Source: an uncultured Terriglobus sp.
Lineage (GTDB): Bacteria; Acidobacteriota; Terriglobia; Terriglobales; Acidobacteriaceae
Assembly: GCA_937871605.1 (NCBI GenBank)
Contig: CALMRM010000197.1
Span: forward strand, 23,418 to 32,225
Direction: 5' to 3'
Length of the DNA stretch: 8,808 nt
Part shown: positions 1 to 5,481 of the stretch, one piece after another
Position numbering within the stretch: the stretch's first letter is position 1
Layout of the letters: each line of letters starts with the position of its first letter
Program-made: the position numbers and the translations under genes
Notes under the pieces: model-generated
Databases searched by the model: none
Told to the model about the DNA's origin: nothing
The model's input: only the letters and a program-made list of their open reading frames with translations

Positions 1-146
1 GGGTGTGGAAGGGCTATACCTGCCTGGAGCCAGAGCAGCGGCTGTGCCTCGTCGGCATCCTTCAGGTCTCCCGTATCGCTGGGGTCAAACTCCTTCAGGC
101 GCACCTTGCGGTCTGGCGGAATCAGGTAAGGGGAATCGATCTTCAC
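1..146 (-). CDS. Probable PPK2-family polyphosphate kinase, N-terminal fragment
   Basis: This is the first 48 codons of a gene that continues past the left edge. The fragment begins MKIDSPYLIPPDRKVRL and continues with KEFDPSDTGDLKDADEAQ. This resembles the N-terminal stretch of PPK2 proteins, where K-V-R-L is followed by an Asp-rich DPxDTG segment and then a helix leading into the Walker A lobe. PPK2 enzymes move phosphate between polyphosphate and nucleotides in the cytosol. The catalytic P-loop lies outside the window, so the call rests on the N-terminal motif alone. The frame is closed upstream by a TAG and has no ATG. The GTG at 146-144 is the only good start, with GAAGGCGAG nine bases upstream. 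The last dozen visible residues (LWLQAGIALPH) match my memory of the family less well. The gene lies behind tatA on the same strand, across about 130 bp that include a terminator, so it is probably transcribed separately. Confidence 0.55.
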   Translation of the reverse strand, partial: MKIDSPYLIPPDRKVRLKEFDPSDTGDLKDADEAQPLLWLQAGIALPH

Positions 147-155
147 GGGGGTGTG

Positions 156-164
156 CTCGCCTTC
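156..164 (-). promoter_or_regulatory. Ribosome binding site for the PPK2-like gene
   Basis: On the minus strand this reads GAAGGCGAG, nine bases before the GTG at 146. It is a moderate Shine-Dalgarno match and is the reason for choosing GTG as the start, since no in-frame ATG exists. Confidence 0.45.
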
Positions 165-227
165 AAGGGTGTCATCGGTCTTATGCGTTCGCGCAGCAGC
201 TGCAACCTAGCCTATCGCGAGATGCAG

Positions 228-252
228 AAAAGCCCCGGCCGCAGCCGAGGCT
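228..252 (-). terminator. Rho-independent terminator after tatA
   Basis: Read on the minus strand, an 8-bp stem (AGCCTCGG against CCGGGGCT, one G-T pair) encloses a 6-base loop and runs into TTTT. It lies 25 bp after the tatA stop codon. The T-run is short, so termination may be partial. The opposite orientation lacks a T-run. Confidence 0.55.
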
Positions 253-276
253 CTGAACGCTTGTCGACGTGTGCGC

Positions 277-492
277 TTACTTTGCAACGGTGTCTTTGTT
301 CTCTGGCGCGGGCGTCACGATGTGCGCGTCATTCTTGACGTCGTCGCCGACACCCTTCAAACCTTCCTTAAAGCCCTTCAGGCCTTCACCCAGGCCCTTG
401 CCAAGCTCTGGCAGTTTCTTGCCACCGAAGAACACCACAACGATGAGGCCGATGATGAGCAGGTGCATGGGCTGGAACAGGTCGTTGAGCAT
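277..492 (-). CDS. tatA: Sec-independent protein translocase subunit TatA
   Basis: TatA multimerises in the inner membrane to form the passage for folded proteins bearing twin-arginine signals, working with TatC and, in many bacteria, TatB. The 71-residue product is a normal length for TatA. It has a short periplasmic N-terminus (MLNDLFQPMH), a membrane helix at about residues 11-22 (LLIIGLIVVVFF), the hinge glycines G23-G24, and the KKLPELGKGLGEGLK amphipathic helix typical of TatA. A polar tail follows. The helix carries a near-repeat, GEGLKGFKEGLKG. The frame stays open about 60 codons further upstream, but the ATG at 492 has a perfect GGAGG five bases before it and gives the canonical N-terminus. 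No tatB or tatC is in the window, so this is an isolated tatA. It is divergent from the beta-barrel gene across 178 bp. TatB or TatE are less likely, because the tail is short and the FGGKKLPEL hinge is TatA-like. Confidence 0.93.
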   Translation of the reverse strand: MLNDLFQPMHLLIIGLIVVVFFGGKKLPELGKGLGEGLKGFKEGLKGVGDDVKNDAHIVTPAPENKDTVAK

Positions 493-670
493 GAAGTCCT
501 CCGCAGAAAACGCACCCAAATGGGGCGCCTCAGCCAGACCATTGTCGCACATCACCCAGGTGTTCTGCGTTCCCCAGCGACGCGTGGCCGGTATATCCTG
601 AAAGCACAGCACGGCGCCAGCGGTCCCCCGGGGTACGCCAGCAATACGGCGCTGCCAGCAGTGGAGGAAC
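493..670. other. Divergent intergenic region, tatA / beta-barrel gene
   Basis: This 178-bp gap must hold promoters for both flanking genes. I see a TATATC element at about 592-597 on the plus strand that could be a -10 box, but it has no good -35 partner. On the minus strand TGCGACAAT resembles an extended -10 box upstream of tatA. Neither is strong enough to call. No convincing small ORF or operator palindrome was found. Confidence 0.3.
498..502 (-). promoter_or_regulatory. Ribosome binding site fixing the tatA start
   Basis: A perfect GGAGG on the minus strand sits five bases before the ATG at 492. It decides for the 71-residue TatA over the 133-residue read-back, whose N-terminus has no TatA-like sequence. 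Confidence 0.8.
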
Positions 671-1396
671 ATGCACATTACCCGTCCCCGGCGCGCTTAT
701 GCCGGGCTGTCGCAACCAGCCGCTACCCCTGGGCACACAGCCCGCATCACCCGTTGGACCGGCACAGCTCTCCTGCTTGCAGCCTGCACCGCCGCAGCCC
801 TCCACGCGCAGGACACGTTTCGTCCACCGCAGCCCGTCACCTACACGCAGAAGTACGAGGTGTATGGCGGCATCAACTACAGCAACGGCCAGGCTGGGCA
901 GAACCTGCCCAAGCGCTTCAACATGGCCGGTGGTGAAGTGATGGCGACGGATTGGCTCACGCCCAAGTACGGCATTGCCGCTGACGTGCGCTACACCGCG
1001 GGGACCACGCCCGTGCTGCCCGGTGCACAGGCCACCAGCCCGCATGTACAAACGCGTCCGCTGGTGTCGGAACTCATCTACATGGGCGGCCTGCAGTACC
1101 ACTGGGGTGGCAACCAGCATGTGGGCGTGAATCTGCACGCCCTGGCCGGTGCCGCTAGCGGTGACTTCGATCACAGCAACCCCGGCCTGTCACCGGCAGT
1201 GTTCGTCGGAACCACGGGCCTGTATTCCAACCACACGTCGTTCATGGGCACGGCGGGTGGCAGCTTCGACTTCAACCGCTCCGCGCGCTGGGCCGTTCGT
1301 GTGTCACCGGAGATCGTGTTCGAGCACTTCGGTACGGAACTGCGCGAGTTTGTGTACGTTTCTGGCGGCGTGCTGTACCGCTTCGGCGACCGCTAG
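671..1396 (+). CDS. Exported outer-membrane beta-barrel-like protein
   Basis: The 241-residue product looks like a small outer-membrane barrel of unknown function. After an unusually long basic N-region, a hydrophobic stretch TALLLAACTAAALHA (about 32-46) ends in a plausible signal peptidase I site, LHA-Q47. The mature part alternates aromatic and polar residues in strand-like segments, for example YEVYGGINYS, LIYMGGLQYHW, HVGVNLHALAG and WAVRVSPEIVF. It closes with FVYVSGGVLYRFGDR, which looks like a final barrel strand although the last residue is not aromatic. A competing reading is LAAC39 as a lipobox, which would make it a lipoprotein. The ATG at 671 has GGAGG only three bases upstream, closer than usual; no better in-frame start with a signal peptide is visible. 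The gene is divergent from tatA and convergent with glgC. I cannot name a ligand or specific family. Confidence 0.75.
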   Translation: MHITRPRRAYAGLSQPAATPGHTARITRWTGTALLLAACTAAALHAQDTFRPPQPVTYTQKYEVYGGINYSNGQAGQNLPKRFNMAGGEVMATDWLTPKYGIAADVRYTAGTTPVLPGAQATSPHVQTRPLVSELIYMGGLQYHWGGNQHVGVNLHALAGAASGDFDHSNPGLSPAVFVGTTGLYSNHTSFMGTAGGSFDFNRSARWAVRVSPEIVFEHFGTELREFVYVSGGVLYRFGDR

Positions 1397-1413
1397 GCCT
1401 GCCTGCGACAAGT

Positions 1414-1528
1414 TAAAAGCAGAACGCGAAGGGCACAAGGGAGAAGCACGCAGAGGACGCGAAGGCTGTATAGCTAACATCGCGCTCTTCGCGTGCACGT
1501 CCTTTGCGTCCTTCGCGTTCTGCTTTTA
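1414..1528. repeat. Large imperfect palindrome between convergent genes
   Basis: The outer 19 bases, TAAAAGCAGAACGCGAAGG (1414-1432), recur exactly as the reverse complement at 1510-1528. Inside, the arms keep partial pairing (for example GCACGC with GCGTGC) around a central AT-richer stretch near 1467-1481. Variants of a G/A-rich unit such as ACGCGAAGG recur within each arm. The element fills most of the gap between the beta-barrel stop (1396) and the glgC stop (1542). As RNA either strand would form a long hairpin, and with A-runs on one side and T-runs on the other at its ends it could act as a bidirectional terminator (TTTTA on the plus strand, the same on the minus). Similar GCGAAGG-rich intergenic repeats are, to my recollection, scattered in several bacterial genomes. 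No transposase is linked to it. Confidence 0.85.
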
Positions 1529-1539
1529 GTCCGGACCAC

Positions 1540-2796
1540 TTACATCGTCTGCATGAACTCTTCAGAAACAGGATTTTCGTAGGGCGACTGGTTCCGCGTG
1601 ACCACGGTGATGCCACTCGGTGTCACGTGGTACCGCTTTCTGTCCTCGTCAATGTTGTACCCGATCACGGTGCCATCCTCAATCTTCACGTCGCGGTCGA
1701 TGATGGCGCGCCGGATGCGGCAGTGGCGGCCAATGGTGACATGGGTAAAGATGACAGAAGAGTCCACGTCCGAGTAGGAGTTCACCCGCACATCCTGCGA
1801 CAGCACGCTCTGCCGCACTGCCGAACCGGAGATGACGCACCCCGGCGAGACGACCGAGTTGATCGCAGTACCCGTGCGCCCCTGCTCACCAAAGACGAAC
1901 TTGGCCGGTGGGTACTGCGTTGGACGGGTCCGCATGGGCCAGTCTTTGTCGTACAGGTTGAAGGTCGGCGACACCGAGGCAATGTCCAGGTTGGCGTCGT
2001 AGTAGGCATCCAGCGTGCCCACATCGCGCCAGTACAGCGCCTGGTCCTGCCGGTTCTCATCCACAAAGTTGAAGGCAGAAACTTTGTAGCGGCCCAGCAG
2101 CTTGGGCAGGATGTTGTGGCCGAAATCGTGCTTGGAGTCTAAGTCGTCTGCGTCGGACATTAACTCTGGCAACAACACGTCTGTGTTGAAGATGTAGATG
2201 CCCATGCTGGCATCCACCTTGTCCGGGTTGAAGGGCGAACGCACCGTAGTCGTCTTTGGCTTCTCCTGGAAGCCGGTGACCTCACCATCGCGGCTCACCT
2301 CTACCACGCCAAAACCCGCGACCTCGTCCGGATTCACGGGCAGCGTAGCAATGGTGCACGCTGCGCCACTGCGGCAATGCTGGTCCAGCATCAGCCGGTA
2401 ATTCATTTTGTAGATGTGGTCGCCCGACAGGATGATGACGTACTTCGGCTGCTCCGATCCGATGGAGTAGATGTTCTGGTACACCGCGTCTGCCGTGCCC
2501 TGGTACCAGTTGCGGTTCACGCGCTGCATGGGCGGCAGGATCTCGATGAATTCGCCCAGTTCGCTGGCCACCACCGGCCCCCAGCCCTCACGAATGTGGC
2601 GGTTCAAGCTCAGCGCCTTGTACTGCGTCATGATGTAGACCTTGCGCAGGTCGCTGTTGATGCAATTCGACAGCGTGATGTCGATAATGCGGTACTGGCC
2701 TGCAAAGGGAACCGCCGGCTTGGCGCGCTCCTTGGTGAGCGGAAAGAGACGTTCACCGGCACCACCCGCCAGCAGTACGCCCAATGTGTCTTTCAT
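1540..2796 (-). CDS. glgC: Glucose-1-phosphate adenylyltransferase (ADP-glucose pyrophosphorylase)
   Basis: This cytosolic enzyme makes ADP-glucose and pyrophosphate from glucose-1-phosphate and ATP, the committed step of bacterial glycogen synthesis. The 418 residues match the usual length. In order come the nucleotide-binding loop GGAGERLFPLT (11-21), RAKPAVPF (24-31), RIIDITLSNCINS, the WYQGTADAV segment (97-105), SGDHIYK with the metal-binding Asp126, FQEKP with the sugar-phosphate Lys179, and YWRDVGTLDAYYDANLD. The C-terminal left-handed beta-helix includes CVISGSAV, VRVNSYSDVDSSV and CRIRRAIIDRDVKIEDG. The start at 2796 is supported by GGGAGG seven bases upstream. By my alignment to E. 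coli GlgC, the activator residue Lys39 is replaced by Glu23 and Arg29 by Ala13, as in actinobacterial-type enzymes, so the activator preference may differ. No glgA, glgB or glgX is adjacent. It lies 111 bp downstream of the acidic 103-residue gene on the same strand and converges on the beta-barrel gene. Confidence 0.96.
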   Translation of the reverse strand: MKDTLGVLLAGGAGERLFPLTKERAKPAVPFAGQYRIIDITLSNCINSDLRKVYIMTQYKALSLNRHIREGWGPVVASELGEFIEILPPMQRVNRNWYQGTADAVYQNIYSIGSEQPKYVIILSGDHIYKMNYRLMLDQHCRSGAACTIATLPVNPDEVAGFGVVEVSRDGEVTGFQEKPKTTTVRSPFNPDKVDASMGIYIFNTDVLLPELMSDADDLDSKHDFGHNILPKLLGRYKVSAFNFVDENRQDQALYWRDVGTLDAYYDANLDIASVSPTFNLYDKDWPMRTRPTQYPPAKFVFGEQGRTGTAINSVVSPGCVISGSAVRQSVLSQDVRVNSYSDVDSSVIFTHVTIGRHCRIRRAIIDRDVKIEDGTVIGYNIDEDRKRYHVTPSGITVVTRNQSPYENPVSEEFMQTM

Positions 2797-2907
2797 CGAA
2801 GGCCCTCCCGCAAGAACAAAGTTGGACGCCGCACACGTGCTGCAGCGTGACGTCGATAGGATGCGGGGGAATGACTTTGGGACAACTTTAACGTACGCCG
2901 GGCTGTA

Positions 2908-3219
2908 CTACTCGCCTTCCGCGTCGCGTTCTTCCTCGTCTGCCGGCTCCTCGGGCAGGGAGATGCGCAGCGACTTCAGGAAGCTGACATCGCTCTTGGT
3001 AAAGGTGTCGCCATCCTCGGTGGACGCCTCTTCCGCCTCGTCGGAGCCTACCTCGTTCAAGCCGATGGTCGCCTCCAGCATCAAGAGCACGTCAAACCCT
3101 TCCGCACGGATATCACGCACCACACCTGAGATCTGGTCCGATTCTGAGACGGAGTCGTGGATGGCCTCGCCCAGCTGCTGGATCAGTTCCTTGATGCGTG
3201 GATTGATCGGTTTGTTCAT
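2908..3219 (-). CDS. Conserved-type acidic cytosolic protein of unknown function
   Basis: The 103-residue product (begins MNKPINPRIKELIQQL) has no signal peptide or membrane segment. Residues 1-60 look helical and amphipathic, with LIQQLGEAIHD and FDVLLMLEATIGL. Then comes a very acidic Glu/Asp/Ser stretch (about 57-72), a TKSDVSFLKSLRISL segment (about 74-88), and an acidic tail. The short patch near SDVSFLKSLRI resembles a motif I associate with small acidobacterial proteins, but I cannot name a family. The frame extends 19 codons further upstream to another ATG. I chose the ATG at 3219 because GGAGG lies seven bases before it, while the upstream ATG (3276) has only a cramped AGGAA. It sits between the 47-residue membrane protein and glgC on the same strand and may share a transcript with either. 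The acidic, charged composition suggests a binding or regulatory protein rather than an enzyme, but this is a guess. Confidence 0.75.
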   Translation of the reverse strand: MNKPINPRIKELIQQLGEAIHDSVSESDQISGVVRDIRAEGFDVLLMLEATIGLNEVGSDEAEEASTEDGDTFTKSDVSFLKSLRISLPEEPADEEERDAEGE

Positions 3220-3226
3220 GGTCCGC

Positions 3227-3231
3227 CCTCC
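3227..3231 (-). promoter_or_regulatory. Ribosome binding site fixing the 103-residue start
   Basis: A perfect GGAGG on the minus strand, seven bases before the ATG at 3219, favours this start over the ATG 57 bases upstream. Confidence 0.7.
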
Positions 3232-3309
3232 TGCATAACTCTGGCAACAGAGCGCCGCTGCTTGAACTGCGTTCATTTCCTGTCTGCCCGGTCGCTCTAC
3301 CTCTCGCGC

Positions 3310-3453
3310 TTACACGCGCGTGTGATGGTCAGACCAGGCCGACTCAAGCTGGTCTGCGAGGTCCTGGACCGGCTTGACGCGCTTGGGTCCCCATACAATC
3401 CAACCTGCGCCTGCTGCGCAAATGCCCGCCATTGCCCACAGCACTTTCTTCAT
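3310..3453 (-). CDS. Small single-pass membrane protein, 47 residues
   Basis: A short ORF from ATG at 3453 to TAA at 3312-3310 encodes 47 residues beginning MKKVLWAMAGICAAGAGW. Lys2 and Lys3 precede a hydrophobic segment (about 4-21, ending WIVWG). A cytosolic-looking or periplasmic tail follows, with PKRVKPVQ and then a helix DLADQLESAWSDHHTRV rich in charged residues and two histidines. The start has AGGAG five bases upstream, one of the best ribosome binding sites in the window, and a TACACT -10-like element lies 21 bases before the start codon. This makes translation very likely despite the small size. It could be either a membrane anchor with a tail or an uncleaved signal-like protein; I see no signal peptidase site that is clearly better than none. 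The function is unknown. The WGPKRVKPV...AWxDHHT pattern suggests a conserved small family, which I infer rather than know. Confidence 0.75.
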   Translation of the reverse strand: MKKVLWAMAGICAAGAGWIVWGPKRVKPVQDLADQLESAWSDHHTRV

Positions 3454-3458
3454 GCCAT

Positions 3459-3463
3459 CTCCT
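3459..3463 (-). promoter_or_regulatory. Ribosome binding site of the 47-residue protein
   Basis: AGGAG on the minus strand, inside AAGGAGATGGC, lies five bases before the ATG at 3453. It is the main evidence that this short frame is translated. Confidence 0.7.
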
Positions 3464-3541
3464 TATCGATTCTCAGTGTACCGATCCCCCGGGGTAAGAT
3501 GCGCTCACCTCCTTCAGCGTTCAGAGGTGGGCGGAGCGTCG

Positions 3542-4375
3542 TCAGTGCCGCTGCTCAATCGACTCTACGGATTCGCTGTTCACATCAAAGAGGCGGCAAC
3601 CTTCCGTCACCTGGTGGAAGCGGTAGGACGGATGCAGAAACAGCCCCACGCGCGCATCGCCAGAACCCCACACCTCCTGCACCAGCCACACCCCGTCGTT
3701 GCGCGGCGCGGTGACGACGTGCAGCAGAAAGCCCTTGTGCACATTGGCAACGAGGCCGCCGCCCAGCTTCACGTCGCGCATGCCCTGCACATTCGTGTCC
3801 TGCACGCGGCCTGTCTCCTCATCGACGGCCACCGTGCCCTGCATGGCTTCCACGGCGCGCTCGGCAATGCCGTTTGCCTTTGCGGAGGGGTCGCCCGCGG
3901 CGTCGAACAGGATCGTCGGGCGGCCTGCCACCATCACGCGCCGTTCGTTCGTGAGCTTGATAATGCGCAGGATCTCCGCCTGTGTGATAGCGAATGGACT
4001 GGGCTTGCCCTCTTCCGCCTCTTTGATCTGCTTTTTGACGCGCTCCACTTCCTTTTTAGCGTCGCTGCCGCTCAGTGGCTTGCCGTCATGCGACACGGTT
4101 TGTGTGATCTGCCGCGCCTTTACGTAGAAGATCTCGCGCTCGTCACCATCCACCTTTTTGGTGCCGCCCTTGCCATCCAGCTGCGTCGTCTCCGTGCGTA
4201 CCCGGCACAGGTAGCGTTCCCGCTGCGCCTCCGTAGCCGCCGTCTGCTGCAGGGCGCGTTGTCGCAGCGCCTCCACGTTGGGCAGCGGACGCTCCTGCGC
4301 GGCCATCGCCACGGCGCACAGCATGCCGCTGCAGACTAGCTGTGTCGCGCCCCGGCCTGGATGAGTGACATGCAT
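3542..4375 (-). CDS. Secreted protein resembling the LolA/RseB-type fold, function unknown
   Basis: The 277-residue product starts MHVTHPGRGATQLVCSG and has a hydrophobic stretch LVCSGMLCAVAMAAQ (about 13-27) that reads as a Sec signal peptide cut near AA-Q27. The mature part has beta-strand-like segments separated by a charged helix, KKEVERVKKQIKEAEEGK (106-123). The second half resembles LolA-type beta-sheet proteins: GRPTILFDAAGDP (150-162), MQGTVAVDEETGRVQDTNV, then VKLGGGLVANVHKGFLLHV and a Trp-containing NDGVWLVQEVW strand. This pattern suggests an envelope protein that binds a hydrophobic ligand, but the fold call is from pattern only and no specific family is certain. The frame extends 37 codons upstream, yet that extension would bury the signal peptide, so I take the ATG at 4375, with a weak GAAGAG nearby. 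It is divergent from the DUF2076-type gene. Confidence 0.7.
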   Translation of the reverse strand: MHVTHPGRGATQLVCSGMLCAVAMAAQERPLPNVEALRQRALQQTAATEAQRERYLCRVRTETTQLDGKGGTKKVDGDEREIFYVKARQITQTVSHDGKPLSGSDAKKEVERVKKQIKEAEEGKPSPFAITQAEILRIIKLTNERRVMVAGRPTILFDAAGDPSAKANGIAERAVEAMQGTVAVDEETGRVQDTNVQGMRDVKLGGGLVANVHKGFLLHVVTAPRNDGVWLVQEVWGSGDARVGLFLHPSYRFHQVTEGCRLFDVNSESVESIEQRH

Positions 4376-4542
4376 AGCTCTTCGATGCAGTGTACGCGGG
4401 GTTCTACTCCCGCGCTGTGATGTTGCCGCCCATGCGCGGGCGTTCACCGCCACAACGGGACAACCAAAGTAGACCGCGGACGTCACACTGGGAACGCACG
4501 CCGGCAGCGCAGCAGGAACCCGGCACGCACGAGGGTTGAACC
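4376..4542. other. Divergent intergenic region with a GC-rich hairpin
   Basis: This gap separates the LolA-like gene (minus) from the DUF2076-type gene (plus). A 6-bp inverted repeat, CGCGGG at 4395-4400 and CCCGCG at 4409-4414 with an 8-base spacer, lies just upstream of the minus-strand start. It could be an operator or a leader hairpin, or chance in GC-rich DNA. No -35/-10 pair stood out on either strand. Confidence 0.3.
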
Positions 4543-5439
4543 ATGACGCAACAGGAACAAGAACTGCTCAAGGGCCTGACGGATCGGGTCAAGGGAACGT
4601 CGCTGTCGAACAAGGATGCGGAGGCCGAGAGCATGCTACGCGGCGCGCTTGGCAACAATCCGGACGCGCTCTACATCCTGTGCCAAACCGCGCTGGTGCA
4701 GCAGTTTGCCATGAGCAACGCCCAGCGCCAACTGACCGAGGCGCGCGCCGAGCTGGACCGCCTGCGCCAGGCAGCAAAGCCGCAGGAACACGGCAGCTTT
4801 CTCGGCAACCTGTTCGGCCTGGGCAAGAGCGACAACAGCGCATCGGCACAGACCGCGCCTGCACAGGGCGGCTACGCCCCGGTTCCCAGTTCCAGCCTGC
4901 CGCCGCAAGCAGGCTACGGCCAGCCCATACCGCAGCCAGGCTACGGTCAGCCAGTGCCGCAGGCGTACGGCCAGCCCATGTCCCCGTATGGCTATGGCGC
5001 ACCCCCGGTGGCGGGTGGCGGCCCCTTTGGTGGTGGCGGCGGCTTTCTACAGAGCGCGGCACAGACCGCCGCCGGTGTCGTGGCGGGTGAATTCGCGTTT
5101 CGCGCGCTGGAAGACGTTTTCCACGGCTTCGGCGGTGGCGGCGAAGGCCGTGGCTTTGGTGGTGGGTCGGAGGTCGTCAACAACTACTATGGCGACGCAG
5201 GTGACCGCGGCTCGGGTGACGGCTTCGGGGACCGGCTGCAGCAGGCTGACGGTCTGGACAGCTCCATTAGTCCTGACATTGAGGATCGCCGCGGCGACAG
5301 CAGTGGTTTTCTGGGCGGCAGTGGTGACGGCGACAACTTTGCCGCAAGTGGCGACAGCGACTACGGCGGTACAGACGACTCCAGCGGCGGAGATGACTTC
5401 AGCTCAGGCGACAGCGGTGACTCGAACGACAGCTACTAA
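4543..5439 (+). CDS. DUF2076 domain-containing protein
   Basis: The 298-residue product fits the DUF2076 family, whose biochemical role is not established. Residues 1-80 match its helical N-terminal part: MTQQEQELLKGLTDRV, then DAEAESMLRGALGNNPDALYILCQTALVQ, and a coiled-coil-like helix MSNAQRQLTEARAELDRLRQ (57-76). Next is HGSFLGNLFG (83-92), typical of the family. A Pro/Gly/Gln linker follows with three [GA]YGQP[IVM] units at 124-129, 133-138 and 141-146. Then comes the family-like GGGGGFLQSAAQTAAGVVAG (163-182), and RALEDVFHGFGGGG. The last third is low complexity and acidic, full of Ser, Gly and Asp, containing SEVVNNYYGD. There is no clear signal peptide. The start at 4543 has GAGGG about eight bases upstream. 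It is convergent with the DprE1-like gene, with 33 bp between stops. Confidence 0.85.
   Translation: MTQQEQELLKGLTDRVKGTSLSNKDAEAESMLRGALGNNPDALYILCQTALVQQFAMSNAQRQLTEARAELDRLRQAAKPQEHGSFLGNLFGLGKSDNSASAQTAPAQGGYAPVPSSSLPPQAGYGQPIPQPGYGQPVPQAYGQPMSPYGYGAPPVAGGGPFGGGGGFLQSAAQTAAGVVAGEFAFRALEDVFHGFGGGGEGRGFGGGSEVVNNYYGDAGDRGSGDGFGDRLQQADGLDSSISPDIEDRRGDSSGFLGGSGDGDNFAASGDSDYGGTDDSSGGDDFSSGDSGDSNDSY
4912..4980 (+). repeat. Tandem YGQP-encoding repeat inside the DUF2076 gene
   Basis: Three imperfect copies of a 24-27 base unit encode [GA]YGQP[IVM] followed by Pro/Gln, with spacing of 9 then 8 residues. Copies vary at third positions, so they look old rather than recently amplified. Confidence 0.7.
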
Positions 5440-5464
5440 CTTCACGAACACAGCGCAATGGGCT

Positions 5465-5481
5465 GCGGCCGCCTAGGCCGC
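5465..5481. terminator. GC-rich hairpin at a convergent gene junction
   Basis: GCGGCC (5465-5470) pairs with GGCCGC (5476-5481) around a 5-base loop that contains the stop codon of the minus-strand oxidoreductase. It sits 25 bp after the plus-strand DUF2076 stop. No T-run follows on either strand, so it is not a standard intrinsic terminator, but it is the only structure in this 33-bp junction. Confidence 0.3.

Noticed and set aside
1..492. tatA and the PPK2-like gene as one operon
   Set aside because: A hairpin with a T-run lies between them and the gap is about 130 bp, so separate transcription is more likely, although read-through is possible.
271..936. A 221-codon plus-strand frame across tatA and the beta-barrel start
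   Set aside because: It is antisense to tatA and out of frame with the barrel protein, with no signal or family resemblance.
1414..1528. Insertion sequence or CRISPR reading of the palindrome
   Set aside because: There is no transposase ORF, no target-site duplication I can see, and no regularly spaced direct repeats with unique spacers.
3374..4339. A 321-codon plus-strand open frame
   Set aside because: It overlaps the LolA-like secreted gene and the 47-residue gene on the other strand. Its translation is rich in His, Arg, Leu and Ala and has no ribosome binding site or domain.
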